In this document: in pieces, positions 19,774 through 31,752 of the stretch
How the letters are laid out: the number at the start of each line of letters is the position of its first letter
Numbering within the stretch: the first letter of the stretch is position 1
Assembly (NCBI RefSeq): GCF_026151205.1
Contig: NC_087073.1
Location: forward strand, 18,938,837 to 19,002,836
Origin: Bolinopsis microptera
Lineage: Eukaryota; Ctenophora; Tentaculata; Lobata; Bolinopsidae
Direction of reading: 5' to 3'
Length of the DNA stretch: 64,000 bases
Program-made: the position numbers and the translations under genes
The notes under the pieces: generated by a model
The model's database searches: none
Seen by the model: the letters and a program-made list of their open reading frames with translations, nothing else
What the model was told of the DNA's origin: nothing

Positions 19774-21591
19774 CTCCGTTAAATTCGTCTTTAGATATTC
19801 AAAGTGTTTCGTTTCACTCTCTCGTAAGTCTTTCATTTCAGCCTTCATTTGTGACATAGATCTTTCGATAGAGCAAATTGCAGAGTGTTGCGATGCTAAT
19901 ACATCAACTTGGTCACTCAGAGTTCTGTTGATGTCGACATTTTGTTCTGAACTACTGATATTTGAGTACAATGTCAATGGGTCAACCATATCTTTATTAC
20001 AAACTAGCCTATCTTGTGAGTCTTCCTGAATATTTTTCTTTTTTCCCCCATCTCTCCTTTCAGGTGTTGAGGTTCGGATTGGACAACAAATTTTTTGCTG
20101 ACCTGGAGGATTGAGGTCTGGTGTTTTGATTATAGAGCCTTCTAGATGTGTATTGGACTCAATGGATCTCAAGGACAGACTGCTGCTGAAAATTCTGTCA
20201 GATTTGCTGCACAAGATAGAGAGGTTATCATATGTATCTGAAGCTGACAGATCTGAGATGTGTTCAGTTGGGGCCGAGTCATCTATGGAGGCGCTATCAG
20301 ACAGCTGTTTATAGGGGTGAATTGTTGTTTGCGTGTCCACATCTTTTCTCATTACAGTTGTGTACTCCCCATCCTTTTTGGTCAACTCTGCGATTTTAGC
20401 TTTAACTTTTACGGTGGCTAGATCCAGAATATGGTTTAGTAGGCTTGGAGAGTCACACGAATTACAAAGCCAATGCAAATTCTCAATTTTGCATATATTT
20501 CTATATGTGGAGTCTGCCATTGGCTTCTTTCTAGTTTCACCAGATCTTTTTGTTGTTGTTGTTGTTGTTGTTTGTGAATCATAACATTTGTAATGTACTT
20601 TCAGTTCACAGTATCCGCATGTGAGCAACTCCTGTTTGCATTCATTCTGGCAATGGCAGCATATCATCCCAGAGTCCTCTTGGATAACATGCGAGTCTTT
20701 CTTTAATATGGACGGGACAAGCGAAAAGTCTGATTCAAGATCGATCTGAAATGTGCATGTGCTCAGTGTGCTCACAGATGTAGGACTTTCCGTTATGAGT
20801 TGCTGATTTCCCACTTTGTTATTGGGTCCTGATTTTTGATTTGCAGAGTTATGTAAGGATATTTTGAGATGTGGCTTTAAAAGGGTATGAGGTGGTGATT
20901 GCATCTTTGTGAATAGAGTCTTGACTTGAGAGACATACTCTTTGTTCTCGGCAAACTTGATACAGGACCAGGAACAATCCAAGGGAGTTTTCATAGAAAA
21001 TGCAAAGAGTGCATAGTCAAAGTTACTAGTTGCTCCAAACTGCTGTTTGAATTCTATACCAGACTTGAGTTTGGTTGCCAGCCAGGTGTAGGGGTAAGAA
21101 AGTGCTCTTACTTTTGTTTCAACGATGTTTTCAAGTCGTTCTTGAGCAACTGCAATCATCTGTGGGAGTGTTAAGGCCCACCATGGGACATCTGCTACAT
21201 CGTGTAGTTTTTCTCCTATGTGCATCTGGTATAGCACTTTCTTTTTGTCTTCAAAGCTCAATGTTTTGCCAGAGTATGCAAGAACAATAACTTTAGGCAG
21301 GGAAATTTGGTGAGCAGTATCTGAAAGTTCAACAAAGGAGCAAAGAAAGTTTGATTGCCCATCAAAGCAAAATAAAACTTCTAAACTTGGACTCAATAGT
21401 TGAAACTGTTTGTATATGTGACTTGTTTTTATACAGTTTGTGAGCATCTTTTTGTTTGAGGCTGACACAACAACTGAGTCTGTAGTCTCTAATAGATTAC
21501 AATACAAACTTTCGAGTTGGTTGTTTTTTGCAGTGTCAACTGTTGCAATTGACACAACCTTTGGTTTGTTAGGTTTCAGTTTAATAGACAT
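19774..21591 (-). pseudogene. PHD-LINE ORF1, N-terminal part with PHD finger
   Basis: 606 codons from ATG 21,591; the last visible codons before the stop come from the inserted Gypsy end. About 240 N-terminal residues match no domain I recognise. A PHD-type C4HC3 finger follows (CCHCQNEC near 309, CGYCELKVHYKC, and LCNSC near 374), split by a Thr run encoded by a GTT microsatellite. Then comes a Ser/Asp-rich stretch and a coiled coil (ERSMSQMKAEMKDLRE) at the end. Joined to 15,845-14,797 it gives a 953-residue ORF1. PHD fingers read histone tails, so chromatin targeting is possible but inferred. Confidence 0.8.
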
Positions 21592-21600
21592 CTTTGTGTG

Positions 21601-23018
21601 CCGTCACAAGAAACCAAACCAAGTAGAATTGTTACAGCTCAGAGCTTTTGTAAAACTAGCTTTAACTGTCACAATTCTATGATATCTGACTTGATTAATG
21701 TCTAGTCAGAGTAATGGGGTGTTAAGCTTTATTGAACTGGCTTAACTTTCCAGAAAGAGCTTTAAAAACGAGCTCTTGAAACAGGCAACACTTGGCTAAA
21801 CTTTACTATAACTAGTTTTGCTAAGTGATTGTCCTTGTTAATGTCCAAAATACAGCAAACAAATAACTGGTTTTCCTGTTGTTCATTTGAGTAGAATATT
21901 AATGTCTATACACTGTTCGTTTTCAAACTCAATTCCAAATGTTTCCGAATTGATTAACAGTTTACAGTTTACAGTACCAAGTAGTAGAAAGTAGCTATTT
22001 TGTTCTCTTTGGACGTAGTCTGATTGTCTTTGCAGCCTTTGCTTTGCGCTTCGTTTAGAGATCGATTTCCCAACACCTGAAAGGATATGGGCACAAGAAA
22101 AGTGTGATAGGGATTGCCAGCAGTGCTGACAAAAGAGCTTTTCTGAGTTTAGATGAATGACAATGACTCTTAATCTCAGCTGTGAAACTCACCGTTTAGG
22201 TATGAGTTGGGGTGGTTGCTGAGATGAGTGAGTGAGGAACAAGAAAACTATTGTGTATTCTGCCAAACTTTAGTCATGCAACATACAACAATCTGCAATT
22301 GTTGTTACATTCTATTGAGGTGTGATGTCCCACTAGGGGTCCTCAATAAATGTAATAGATTTTATTCAGAGCGGATTTCTACTTTTAAGGCCAAACTAAT
22401 CAATCACCTCTGGGCTGCCGATACAGTCTGGCCAGACTAGCTCATCAGTCTTATGAGTCTCAGAAATGTGTTTTTGTTGGTTACAATTCTGTCCGTCCAA
22501 TTTCCTATCCGCCTGTCATCCCCTTTTTTCTTCTATCAGTTGTGACGGAATTGTAATGAACAAAATCCATATAATTATTTATGATATGTTTGATTTCTTG
22601 TTATTGTATGTCATTCAAATTTGGTAGACGGCCCCAACGTTAATGTGGCTCTTGCTATGTGTTGGTTCAGCCGAATTAATTATTATGTAATCAAGTTTAT
22701 TTTTCTCTTTTAGTTAGTTGTCATCCGGCCAAACATTAAGCAACTTATATTGCAGTACCATTTATCATTTAGTATATCAAAATATGTCATTGTAATTTTG
22801 CATGGCTGAAATGTAACGCTTGATTTATATAATATATGATAATTAATTGAATTTTCAAATAATTAAAAAAAATATATATTGGTAGCAATGGGTAATTTCC
22901 ATTATCTGTGTATAGCATGTGCAATTGTGCTCTGCCAATTGCATCACATGACTTAATTGAATGTATATATTGTTTGAATGACCAGTTTCACTTTAAATTG
23001 TTTTATACTACGTTAGTA
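21601..23018. other. no gene recognised; possible LINE 5' UTR
   Basis: Probably includes the 5' UTR of the PHD-LINE. A 70-codon frame at 22,228-22,440 has two Cys pairs but no family match and is not called. Near 22,912-22,960 there is a short fragment of the same LINE 3' end found at 23,690 and 54,840 (it encodes CALPIA). Confidence 0.4.
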
Positions 23019-23026
23019 CTTATGAT

Positions 23027-23323
23027 CAGTGGCGTAACGTTGCCTGTTGGCGCCCCCCCCCCCCCCCCTCCGAAAAAGCGCCCCCCTGTTGGCGCCCACT
23101 CCCCTTTTGGTGCCCCTCCCTAAAATTGAACAAATTGGGTGATTTTAGAGAATACGCCGGTAAAATCTCTAAAAAAGTGTGTATCTAGAGCAAAACGCGC
23201 AGTTTTGCTAGTACTTTAGTTAAGTTTTCGAAATTGTCCCACATTCAAACGACGATATGGCACCCCCCTAACACGGCGCTCCCCCGCACAGCGGGGTCAG
23301 CGGGGCCCTCCGTTACGCCACTG
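23027..23323. mobile_element. hAT-like MITE, copy 1 (8-bp TSD)
   Basis: 297 bp with terminal inverted repeats CAGTGGCGTAACG and CGTTACGCCACTG, flanked by CTTATGAT (23,019-23,026 and 23,324-23,331). CAGTGGCGTA ends with 8-bp duplications are typical of hAT elements. The interior has C-runs and no ORF. Confidence 0.93.
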
Positions 23324-23689
23324 CTTATGATATTAATTTATTGTTTGGGGTAGGACTCCAGTTAATAATAAAGCAAGACTGTTAAATGAGAACATAAGTT
23401 CACCCTCAACCCCCCCCCCCCCCTCCCCCCGCTCCTTTTGGTACCTGTCATGGATCAGCATCATCTCCTGTAAATGCGATGGCAAATGCAAATTGCTCAT
23501 TCAATACACATAAATGACTAGTACTCACATTCAGCCTGCGATAACTTTGGTATGGAATATTCTTTTTTTTGGTGCCGTTAAAAGTATGATGAAATATATC
23601 TTTTAGAGGGTCAGTTCTGTGCCTAATAAACAGGGTCTTTCAACCACATTAAATAGAGAGGTACATATCAAACAGTATATATACAATAA

Positions 23690-24150
23690 ATCGAATCAAG
23701 TGATGCAATTGGCAGAGCACAATCGTAAATCACCATGCTCAGGAGTGTCCTGATGTTACACATCACCTGGATATAGTCCTCCTTGGTCTTGGTGACTATC
23801 AACACAGCAAGTCTCCTTATGAAACGCTTGGCCTCAGGTGCTATTCCTCCTGTAGTGGTAAATAAAAGGGGACGAATGACCCTTCTCCAATTGTAGCACT
23901 CGGTTCATGTACTGGTTCTTTCTCTCATTCTCGTGCAGAGTGTAGAGCTGTGGCATGGTCTTTCCTTGATATGTTGGCGATTTGGGATTAAAAACTCAAG
24001 AGCCAGAGTACAGAAACAAAATTTTCCAGACTTCAATTTCAAAGGACAAAGTGCAGATGTTTTCCTGAGAGTGCACATTGCTATTTTGCTTGACACCGAG
24101 AGGTTGAAATGGTTCTCTTTAGTCCTGAAAGATCCATGGAAGGACAAGTC
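23690..24150 (-). pseudogene. degenerate C-terminal fragment of a retroelement ORF
   Basis: The minus strand encodes, in two frames, LHENERKNQYMNRVLQ and PLLFTTTGGIAPEAKRF followed by IRRLAVLI and IRTLLSMVIYDCALPIA. This resembles a conserved C-terminal block in invertebrate retroelement proteins (PLVF-x-GG-x-A-x-F-x-RLA). At least one frame break and no RT. Assignment is from memory of the pattern. Confidence 0.5.
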
Positions 24151-24755
24151 GTAGGAAGAAATATTGGTAGCTAAGCTTCAGCTATTGGGCATTGGTGGAT
24201 AGTGGTGCAGCAATCACTTTTAGGGACAAAAACTTATTGTTTCAATGATTTTTTGAACGATCACCCTGAAACTTTCAGAACATAATGTTATAACTTTGAA
24301 GATCTTTTTAACCTTGTCTTTTGATGGCCAGTTAATTATGTAATGAAATAAATTTGGTTATAATAAATTTTACAGATCACAGACATTTTTCAGGCGCTTG
24401 AATGGTTCTTGTGAGAGTTTATTATAGATAGATTGTGTATTTGATTAAACATTTATTATATAGTCTTAGATTTGGATACTGGCGGGAGGCAAACCATATT
24501 TTGCCTGACACAACACAGTGAGTAACCAATCATTTGCAGCAATTCAGTGGTAACCAAGCAATACCCAAAATCATTGTCACATGGCTAAACAAATATGGTT
24601 CACCTCTCCATGGCTGCTGCGCCAGTATCCATACACATTTGACATGGCCAAGACAGTCTTTATTGCAAATCTATCTATTCATTTGTGTTGAAAAATTGTA
24701 TTATTCAATTTTTACTTAAATTTTTGATTCATATTATTCTTTAGGTGAAAGTACT

Positions 24756-26609
24756 ATGACCAGAAAAAGAAGGAAGTTTGTCACTGATAGTGACAATAGT
24801 GATGATGAAAAGCCTGGAAAAAGTTCAAAAAATAAGGATTCTTCCGACAGCCTTTCAGAATCGAGCGAGGAAGAGGAATGGACTCTAAATACAGAGGGTC
24901 GTAAAGCCCAGCCTAAGAAGATTGGTAAGAAAGATGAAAAGAAAGCCACTAACAGTGCAGGCTCTATGGAATCTGCTTCAGATGAGGGGGAACTGACTGA
25001 GAGTGAGAATGAATCACTCAGCGAGGACTCAGATGATGCTACTTTCAATGATGGATTAGATGAAAACTGTGTGGGAGATTCAGAGGATCGGAATAAACTT
25101 ATGAATATGACAGAGGCTGAGAGGGAGAGAGTTCTCTTTGAGCGAATGGAAAAGAGGGAAAGTATGAAGACAAGGCAGGAAATTCAACGTAAATTGAAGC
25201 TTCAGAAAAAGAAAGAGGAGGCAGCAAAACTAGAAGTAGACAGAAAGAAAAGTGAGCAAGAAACTAAAGCAGCAGTTAGAGCTCAGCGCATGAGAAAGAC
25301 TCCGCTAGATGACAAAGGAAAAGGAAAAGCTATTGATGAACTGAGAGCAAAGCGAGAGGCTCACAAAGCTAGATTGAAATCATCTGAAAGAAGATCCAGG
25401 AGCCCAGAACCTAAACCATTACTCAAAACAAAAGATGTCTACACTGATGATGATGATGACGATGACAAGTCCTTATCATCATCAGCAAGTTCTGCTGAGT
25501 CAGGGGAAGACAGTGACAGAGAATCAACTCCTGAGGTTGTTCGCTACATTTCATCGAAAGAGCAGCTTTCTAAAATCAGACTATCGAGATTTAAATTAGA
25601 AAAGTGGGTTCATCTGCCTTTCTTCAAGGACACTGTTTGTGGCTGTTTTATCAGAATTGGTATCGGTGACAAAATGGGAAAAAAAGTTTACAGGGTTGCT
25701 GAAATATATGATGTTGTTACAACTCCCAAAGTTTACTCTCTTGGTAATGTCAAAACGAACAAAGGGCTCAAAGTTAGGCATGGTTTGGCAGAAAACATGT
25801 ATCGTCTTGAATTTGTTTCAAACCAGGATTTTACTGATTCAGAGTTTTTGAAGTGGCAAACAACATTAAACCAAAATAATTTAAAACTCCCCCCAATTAA
25901 GTTTGTTGATACCAAGCATAAGGCGATTCAAAAGGCAATGAACCATGAATTTACTGAAGCAGAGATAGAGTATATTGTTAAGGAAAAGCAAAAATTCCGT
26001 AAGAATCCTCGGAACTATGCTGCTAAAAAGAGTGATATCCTCACTCAGAAACAGTTAGCAGAAACTCTTGGAGATTATGCTGAGGTGGAAAAACTCAAAG
26101 CAGACCTGGAAGATATTGAAGTGGATGCAGATAAGCTTAGCAAACAGAGGAATAAAAGTTTGACTGCTATCAGTTACATTAACGACAAAAACAGGCTGCG
26201 AACAACTGAACAGATTGAGGAAGCTTTAAAGAATGAATATCAGGAGGAGAAATCAGCTGTTCCCAATCCATTTCAACGTCGTAAAACTGTTCCCTCTGTT
26301 GTTACACCAAATTATCAAGCTACAGAGGATGCATCTAAACATTCAGATATTCTGAAGAAACTTGCTGAAGAACGTGACAAGCATGATTCAGCTAAGAAGT
26401 CAGTTACAGATGCAGAGACTAAAAAAGCTGAACTTGCCAAGGAAAGTAAGGTTGTAGATCCTTTTGAACTTCACAACGGCTGTGATATTGATATAGATAT
26501 CGGGCCTGTGGACGCAGCTCCAGCTATATCACCCTCCCCAGACAGTTCAGCACCAGGTCGGAGGCGTATCAATTTATCAGACTATAATAAACGAATCGGC
26601 CTCATGTGA
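24756..26609 (+). CDS. RTF1: RTF1, Paf1-complex subunit
   Basis: 617 codons in one exon. The N-terminal third is Ser/Asp/Glu-rich and low-complexity, opening MTRKRRKFVTDSDNSDDE, much like vertebrate RTF1 at its usual start. The Plus3 domain lies at about residues 270-370 (KIRLSRFKLEKWVHLPFF, VYRVAEIYDVV, NKGLKVRHG, YRLEFVSNQDF). The C-terminus ends with RRRINLSDYNKRIGLM, matching the RTF1 family end. In the nucleus RTF1 binds phosphorylated SPT5 through Plus3 and promotes H2B ubiquitination during elongation. A TTCTTTAG acceptor lies just before the ATG, so a non-coding first exon upstream is likely. Length is close to the family norm (about 560-710). Confidence 0.96.
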   Translation: MTRKRRKFVTDSDNSDDEKPGKSSKNKDSSDSLSESSEEEEWTLNTEGRKAQPKKIGKKDEKKATNSAGSMESASDEGELTESENESLSEDSDDATFNDGLDENCVGDSEDRNKLMNMTEAERERVLFERMEKRESMKTRQEIQRKLKLQKKKEEAAKLEVDRKKSEQETKAAVRAQRMRKTPLDDKGKGKAIDELRAKREAHKARLKSSERRSRSPEPKPLLKTKDVYTDDDDDDDKSLSSSASSAESGEDSDRESTPEVVRYISSKEQLSKIRLSRFKLEKWVHLPFFKDTVCGCFIRIGIGDKMGKKVYRVAEIYDVVTTPKVYSLGNVKTNKGLKVRHGLAENMYRLEFVSNQDFTDSEFLKWQTTLNQNNLKLPPIKFVDTKHKAIQKAMNHEFTEAEIEYIVKEKQKFRKNPRNYAAKKSDILTQKQLAETLGDYAEVEKLKADLEDIEVDADKLSKQRNKSLTAISYINDKNRLRTTEQIEEALKNEYQEEKSAVPNPFQRRKTVPSVVTPNYQATEDASKHSDILKKLAEERDKHDSAKKSVTDAETKKAELAKESKVVDPFELHNGCDIDIDIGPVDAAPAISPSPDSSAPGRRRINLSDYNKRIGLM

Positions 26610-26894
26610 CACTGGCTTTTAGCTATTTTAACGATTTTATGGTACCATCTGAGAGCTTTTTGATAATTATTGTATACCGATCCTGATAACTAGGTTAAGG
26701 CTACACGCACCGTAACATGATCTGAAGCCTGTCAATGAAGAAGATTCGGCACAATTCAACCAGGATATCTGAAATATGATATAATGCAATTATTACAGAT
26801 TATTTGTGAAAATTATAGGGTAGATTCATCTTAGGTCTAGGGCATGTTGATAGATCTTTTAAGAGAAATTAAATGACCAATTGAAGAGGTCTAA

Positions 26895-26900
26895 AATAAA
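26895..26900 (+). promoter_or_regulatory. polyadenylation signal for RTF1
   Basis: AATAAA lies 285 bases past the RTF1 stop codon, the first such hexamer downstream. Confidence 0.5.
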
Positions 26901-29395
26901 CAATCAACTCATTCAATGAGTGTGAGAATCTTGCAAGATCTCTGCAGTATCTATTAAAATTAAATTATTTGTATCAACAGTTGAAACAATTGGTGTTAAA
27001 GATACAAAATACAATCACGGTAATTAGGCTACCAACTCTCTGTTAAATGAGTGAATTATATGAATTTAAACTGTTATTTTCCTGCTCAACTTTTAGCCAG
27101 AGTGTAGCCAGGGCAGCAGCCTGTTGGGAGCACTCAACAATTAACAGGAGCAAAAGATTGTTGAGTGAAAATTTACCAATCTTTTCTTTTTATTAAACTG
27201 ATTCACTCTTGAATCCCCTTGCTGACCCCCTGGTTACGTCCTGGCATGAGCGTCATCGATTTCTTCAGTGAAATAGGCCGTTATTGACTCAGCAGAATAT
27301 CAATTTCTTTCATCCAACAATTCAAATCATACCACGAGGAATTGTTAACCGTAAGTGAGTGTTCACATATTACGTGCGAAGTCACTAAAAGGGACTAGTC
27401 ACTAGGGAGGTATTTCTACACAGTAACTATGAATAATAGCAATCTTAACTTGGAGATGGTAGGGGGTCTGAAAATGGCCAAGAAATGACGTAATATGTGA
27501 ACGGTCCCTAAATCACCATTACCATTATCAAGCACCATTGTAAAGTTTTTATTTAACTCTGGTTAGTTTACTTGAGAGACAGTGCACAATATGGTACTAA
27601 GTTGAAGGTGGAATTCCATTGCATTGTGGAGGATCGTGGCGTGAATTTTTTATTCTCAATAAAATAATTTTCTGCACTGTCTTAAAATACAATGCAAGAC
27701 TTCTTTTGCTATTGTGAACTATTTTCTAGGTGTAAACCCAACCCTTGTACGACCAACTATACTTAGGCCTTTTCAACGCCTCACTTTTAATGTAGTTACT
27801 TGAGATATTTACTAACATAAGTGAGTTGGGATTTGTGCGACCATATTTATAATTTTGTATCGTCACTTTTGCAACATTTGATGAATTTCAGTAAGCATTC
27901 GTGGGTTTGACTCTACCGCTTCATACATTACATTTACAAGCCACAAGCAGGATTTTCTGTTTTATGTCAATGACCATGTTGCTGGTATTCTTTGGCAGCA
28001 AACTTCAACTGTTTTTAGTTAAATAAAAGATGGCAAAGGTGAGTTTGCTGTTAAAGTGTTGTCTTTTAAAGTTTACCCCTGAGTAAGTACTCCAAATGAG
28101 GGGGGGGGGCGGGGTTCCAACCCCTCATCTCCCCCCCCCCCCCCCAAATGACAACTAAAATATAAATAAAACGATAAATCTCAGTGGTCAACTTAATCTG
28201 ATAACACGTAATTTAAGTGGTTAGGATATAAGTGGTGGTTCCATGAGGTTTGAGTTAACACTTTGGCAGACAAAATCATAATCAAACAATCTGGCCTATG
28301 ACATGCGGCTTCCTTGAATCGCTCTCCCTATCATTTATACCTGTTTTACAAATTTCTGCCCAGATCTTAAAACTGCCCTTATTTTAACACTGTTCTTGGT
28401 TGGTTCCATCACTGACCCCTGTTTGTCTCTCAAATGTGGAAGAGTTTTACCGTTAAACGTGATATCTTTTTCATGCAGAGTTTTAGTTGATTACATTGTA
28501 ACTTAACTTTATTTTCTAAATTTGTCTGATATTTTACAGTAACCAGTTATGATTGTCTTATTGAGTTGCTAACGAAGTCCAGCGAGTTCTTATCTTGAAA
28601 TTCAATAGAGATACAAAAATAGCAACATAACCTTAACAATGAAAATTCAATTCAATTCATCGAATCAATGCCTGCTTTGTTCGAACCAATGCTGATTACT
28701 CAGCTCAAGATTATATTGTGTACAATCTTAATATCATCTCAGATATGTGCAATGGTTAACTATCATGAGGATTCGTCTAGCTGTGATGACCAGGTATGCC
28801 GATAGCTGCTCAATTTGTTATTATGATAGCAAGGCCATGTCCAGCCGCTTTTATCTTGTGGCCTTACGAGTTATATTATTTCGTCAGAACTCCTAGGTAG
28901 AACACCGAACTCGCGCAACTGCTCTGTCTGCAAACAATTGTTGGACCTTGATTCATGATTATTTACGTAGCGCGCGAAAATATTTTGCTGTCTAAATTAA
29001 TTAACTGGCCAGTCCTTTGCAGCGCACGACGCAATATTAATTATATGGCATTGTGCACATGCTCTAGTTTTATAAAAGGAAAATGTTTATGTAACCAGTA
29101 CCTAGTATAGGCCATGGCTCATGACTACTGAACTGAACTAATCCATAGGCTATCCGGTATAATAATTTACATTTATTTAGTCTCCAATTATTGAACTGCG
29201 GAAGCTGGTTGCTTCAACACTGTATTATGACTGAATGCTCGAGCCTTGATTAATAAAAGGAAAGGAAATATGACTTTTAATTTGTAACCATCAACTGAAT
29301 AATCGTTTAAATTAATAAGCATTAAAACACAATTCATCATGTGCCGTTTAGCGGTAGGGTGCGGCTCACTAGGACCACTGTGCCAATCGACAGTG
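26901..29395. other. intergenic; one probable MITE and G/C homopolymers
   Basis: No gene recognised. About 27,357-27,513 has inverted ends (GTTCACATATTACGT and ACGTAATATGTGAAC) and looks like an unassigned MITE. Near 28,100-28,145 a G run and a C run lie close together. Confidence 0.45.
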
Positions 29396-29403
29396 CAATG
29401 GGC

Positions 29404-29685
29404 CAGTGGCGTAACGTTGCCTGTTGGCGCCCCCGCCGAATAAGCTCCCCCCTGTTGGCGCCCCCTCCCCTTTTGCTGCCCCTCCCTAAAATTGAACAAA
29501 TTGATGATTTTAGAGGATACGCCGGTAAAATCTCTAAAAAAGTGTGTATCTAGAGCAAAACGCGCAGTTTTGCTAGTACTTTAGTTAAGTTTTCGAAATT
29601 GTCCCACATTCAAACGACCATTTGGCGCCCCCCTAACACGGTGCCCCCCCCCCCCCCCCCAGCGGGGCCCTTCGTTACGCCACTG
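29404..29685. mobile_element. hAT-like MITE, copy 2 (8-bp TSD)
   Basis: 282 bp, the same family and orientation as 23,027-23,323 (CAGTGGCGTAACG to CGTTACGCCACTG), flanked by CAATGGGC (29,396-29,403 and 29,686-29,693). The interior is closely similar, differing mainly in C-run length. Confidence 0.93.
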
Positions 29686-29693
29686 CAATGGGC

Positions 29694-30950
29694 CTTTTGA
29701 GCTGCCATTGAGAATTATCATTTATCCAAATTGAGGCAATCAGCCGACGCGCGGCTTTTATGGTTATCTACTATTATATGTATAATCTGTGTAATAAAGA
29801 TCAAAATTCAAATTTGTGTTCCTCAAATTTGTATTCTTTATATTTTCCATTAATTTAAGGCTGCCGACCTATCCCGGAGGAGCGAAAGCATTTAGCCCAT
29901 CTATTATAATTTAAAATCGACCTTTTGATGTGTAGGACTTAAGAAGCTATTAAAATATGCAAAACCAAAATAAGGTCACGACCCCAGGCATGAACCAAGG
30001 TTAAACTTCTCTAATCATCCTGGCAACCGAATAAAGACCTCAGTGATCGTTTGTAATCAATTTGTTTGCCAATTTTCATCGTAAACCCCGATTCACTGTA
30101 CCTCTCCCCTTCCCCAAACTGTTTTGTTAGCTGTTTTTCATGGTTTTTCATTTATTGCTAAATTCCTAGACGTAGAGATACAGCGAAGTGCAGTAAATGT
30201 ACAGAATACAGATTACACCATTAGGAAATCAAAGTTTTTTTCATCCTTTTTGGCGTGTAAGATCCTTTATAATTTAGTAAATAGTATTAGAGTAGAATAG
30301 AATAGAGTATAATAGAATAGAATAGAGTAGAATAGAGTAGAATAGAGTAGAATAGAAATTACAAGAAGCGGCTCGTTCTTTGACAAATTTGTTGACTATC
30401 TGTTTTAAAATTACCAATAAACCTATTTGAAACGTTTGTGTGCGGAGTTTTATTTTCGGTCAACAATTATTTGCGATGAAATGTCACCAAAACTTATTGA
30501 TACGCCATAATTTCATTATTTGGTCCCGGGAGACGACATTTAATCTGGCAGAACATTAGACTTTTATAAAAATGTTACTTGACATTTCGGGGAAGAACAT
30601 CGTAGGCCTTTTGGAGATAACAATAATGTCAGTCCGTCCGTCCGAGGGCCGGGTTGTACTAGTATATCTATATTTGCGTTATGGCTGCACCCAAAAATAT
30701 TGATATTAAAGTTATCTAGTTCATATCTCTTAAAAGTATTTGAGCGATTGGTAGTATAATTTCTGGTTGCAAATTTCTTTAAATGGATTAAATGCAAGCT
30801 ATTTATCAATATTTAAAATCGCCAACGCCCACTTAAATAGATAGAATTTAAGTTTTACTGGGTTTATTAAAGAAACTTTAATAAACATCCCCCATTCCCC
30901 CACCCCTATTAAATTTACCAGCTACAGTAATACTTATATATTCTAGTGAA
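29694..30950. other. intergenic; short tandem repeat
   Basis: No gene recognised. 30,290-30,357 is a tandem array of AGAATAGAGT-type units. A TTCTAG acceptor four bases before the PEX10 start suggests an upstream non-coding exon in this region, which I cannot place. Confidence 0.45.
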
Positions 30951-31752
30951 ATGAGTTTCAGCACCCTAGTTGGACCACTCCTATCTTCAAGCGATAAAGA
31001 TGATGAAGAGATTTCGAAACTAACCAGTCTAATCCGCAACTTCACTTCTCATTTCCACGAAAGTTATGGTAAAATTCTCCCATTTAAACTAAGCGACTCC
31101 GTAGTCGAGTCAGTGTTATCCACTCTTCTTTACTTCACCTTTACATCCGGCTCAGGTCTACAGACATTGGGAGAGGAAGTGAACTTGCTTGTACTCCATC
31201 GGGACCGGAAAATCCCGGGCTTACTCATTAAAACACTGTATGTCCTCCTCCAAGTTTTCGGGACACATAAACTCCTAGATATGATTGGTAAAATGTACCC
31301 GGGCTGTGGGGTAGGTTTAATCAAACAAATGAGATTGCCTATTTCTCTCCTGGTTATGCACGGTGGAAGCGTCATCACACAATCTGCGCTTGGTCTGAAA
31401 AATCATCCTCTCAAGAAACCAGGCCTCTTTGTACCCTTTTTACGTGATCATATTGGCGGACATGCTATATATTCTGATTGAGCTTTACAAAAGGAACACT
31501 AAGAAGTCCCAGGCCCCTCCCCCAGAACTCGAACTATGCCCGGTTAGTTCAACAAAAGACCGGACAGATATTCAGTGCTCAGTTTGTAGGGAGAACATAG
31601 TCCTAGGTCACGTGACTGCGAGTCCTTGTGGACATGTCGGGTGTTGGGAGTGTTTAAATAGGGCTGCTCAGGTGAAACCGGTTTGTCCCGTGTGTAGTGG
31701 GCCAATATTCCCTTTACTGGCTCTTCGGAATATCAGATCCGAGACCGGCTAG
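30951..31752 (+). CDS. PEX10: PEX10, peroxisomal RING E3 ligase (one frame break)
   Basis: Two overlapping frames give one protein of about 266 residues. The N-terminal part has the Pex2/Pex12-type helical region with GLQTLGEE, which matches the GYQTLGEE block of PEX10. A hydrophobic segment (FYVIILADMLYILIELY) follows the frame change, then a C3HC4 RING at the C-terminus: CSVC, PCGHVGCWEC and CPVC. PEX10 sits in the peroxisome membrane with PEX2 and PEX12 and ubiquitinates the receptor PEX5. The break lies in T5 at 31,437-31,441: with four Ts the protein reads on directly. It is somewhat shorter than the roughly 300-330 residues usual. I take it as a real gene with an indel or a sequence error. 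Confidence 0.88.

Larger units (their letters stand above)
4740..21600 (-). mobile_element. PHD-LINE, one LINE split by two younger insertions
   Basis: Reading the minus strand, the pieces run in order: ORF1 N-part (21,591-19,774), ORF1 C-part (15,845-14,797), ORF2 endonuclease and RT palm (14,800-12,751), and RT active site to C-terminus (6,189-4,765). The gaps are filled by a Gypsy unit (15,846-19,773) and by a plus-strand LINE (6,190-12,750). Deleting the first with one 5-bp duplication, and the second exactly, restores both ORFs in frame. The unbroken LINE would be about 6.3 kb. RT and endonuclease features are of the Jockey/I/R1 type. The 5' UTR may reach beyond 21.6 kb; the 3' end near 4.7 kb is not sharply defined. 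Confidence 0.8.

Noticed and set aside
22228-22440. 70-codon frame with two Cys pairs
   Set aside because: No known family, no splice context, and it lies beside the likely 5' UTR of a minus-strand LINE.
31429-31452. Programmed frameshift in PEX10
   Set aside because: PEX10 is not known to use one; a homopolymer indel explains the break more simply.
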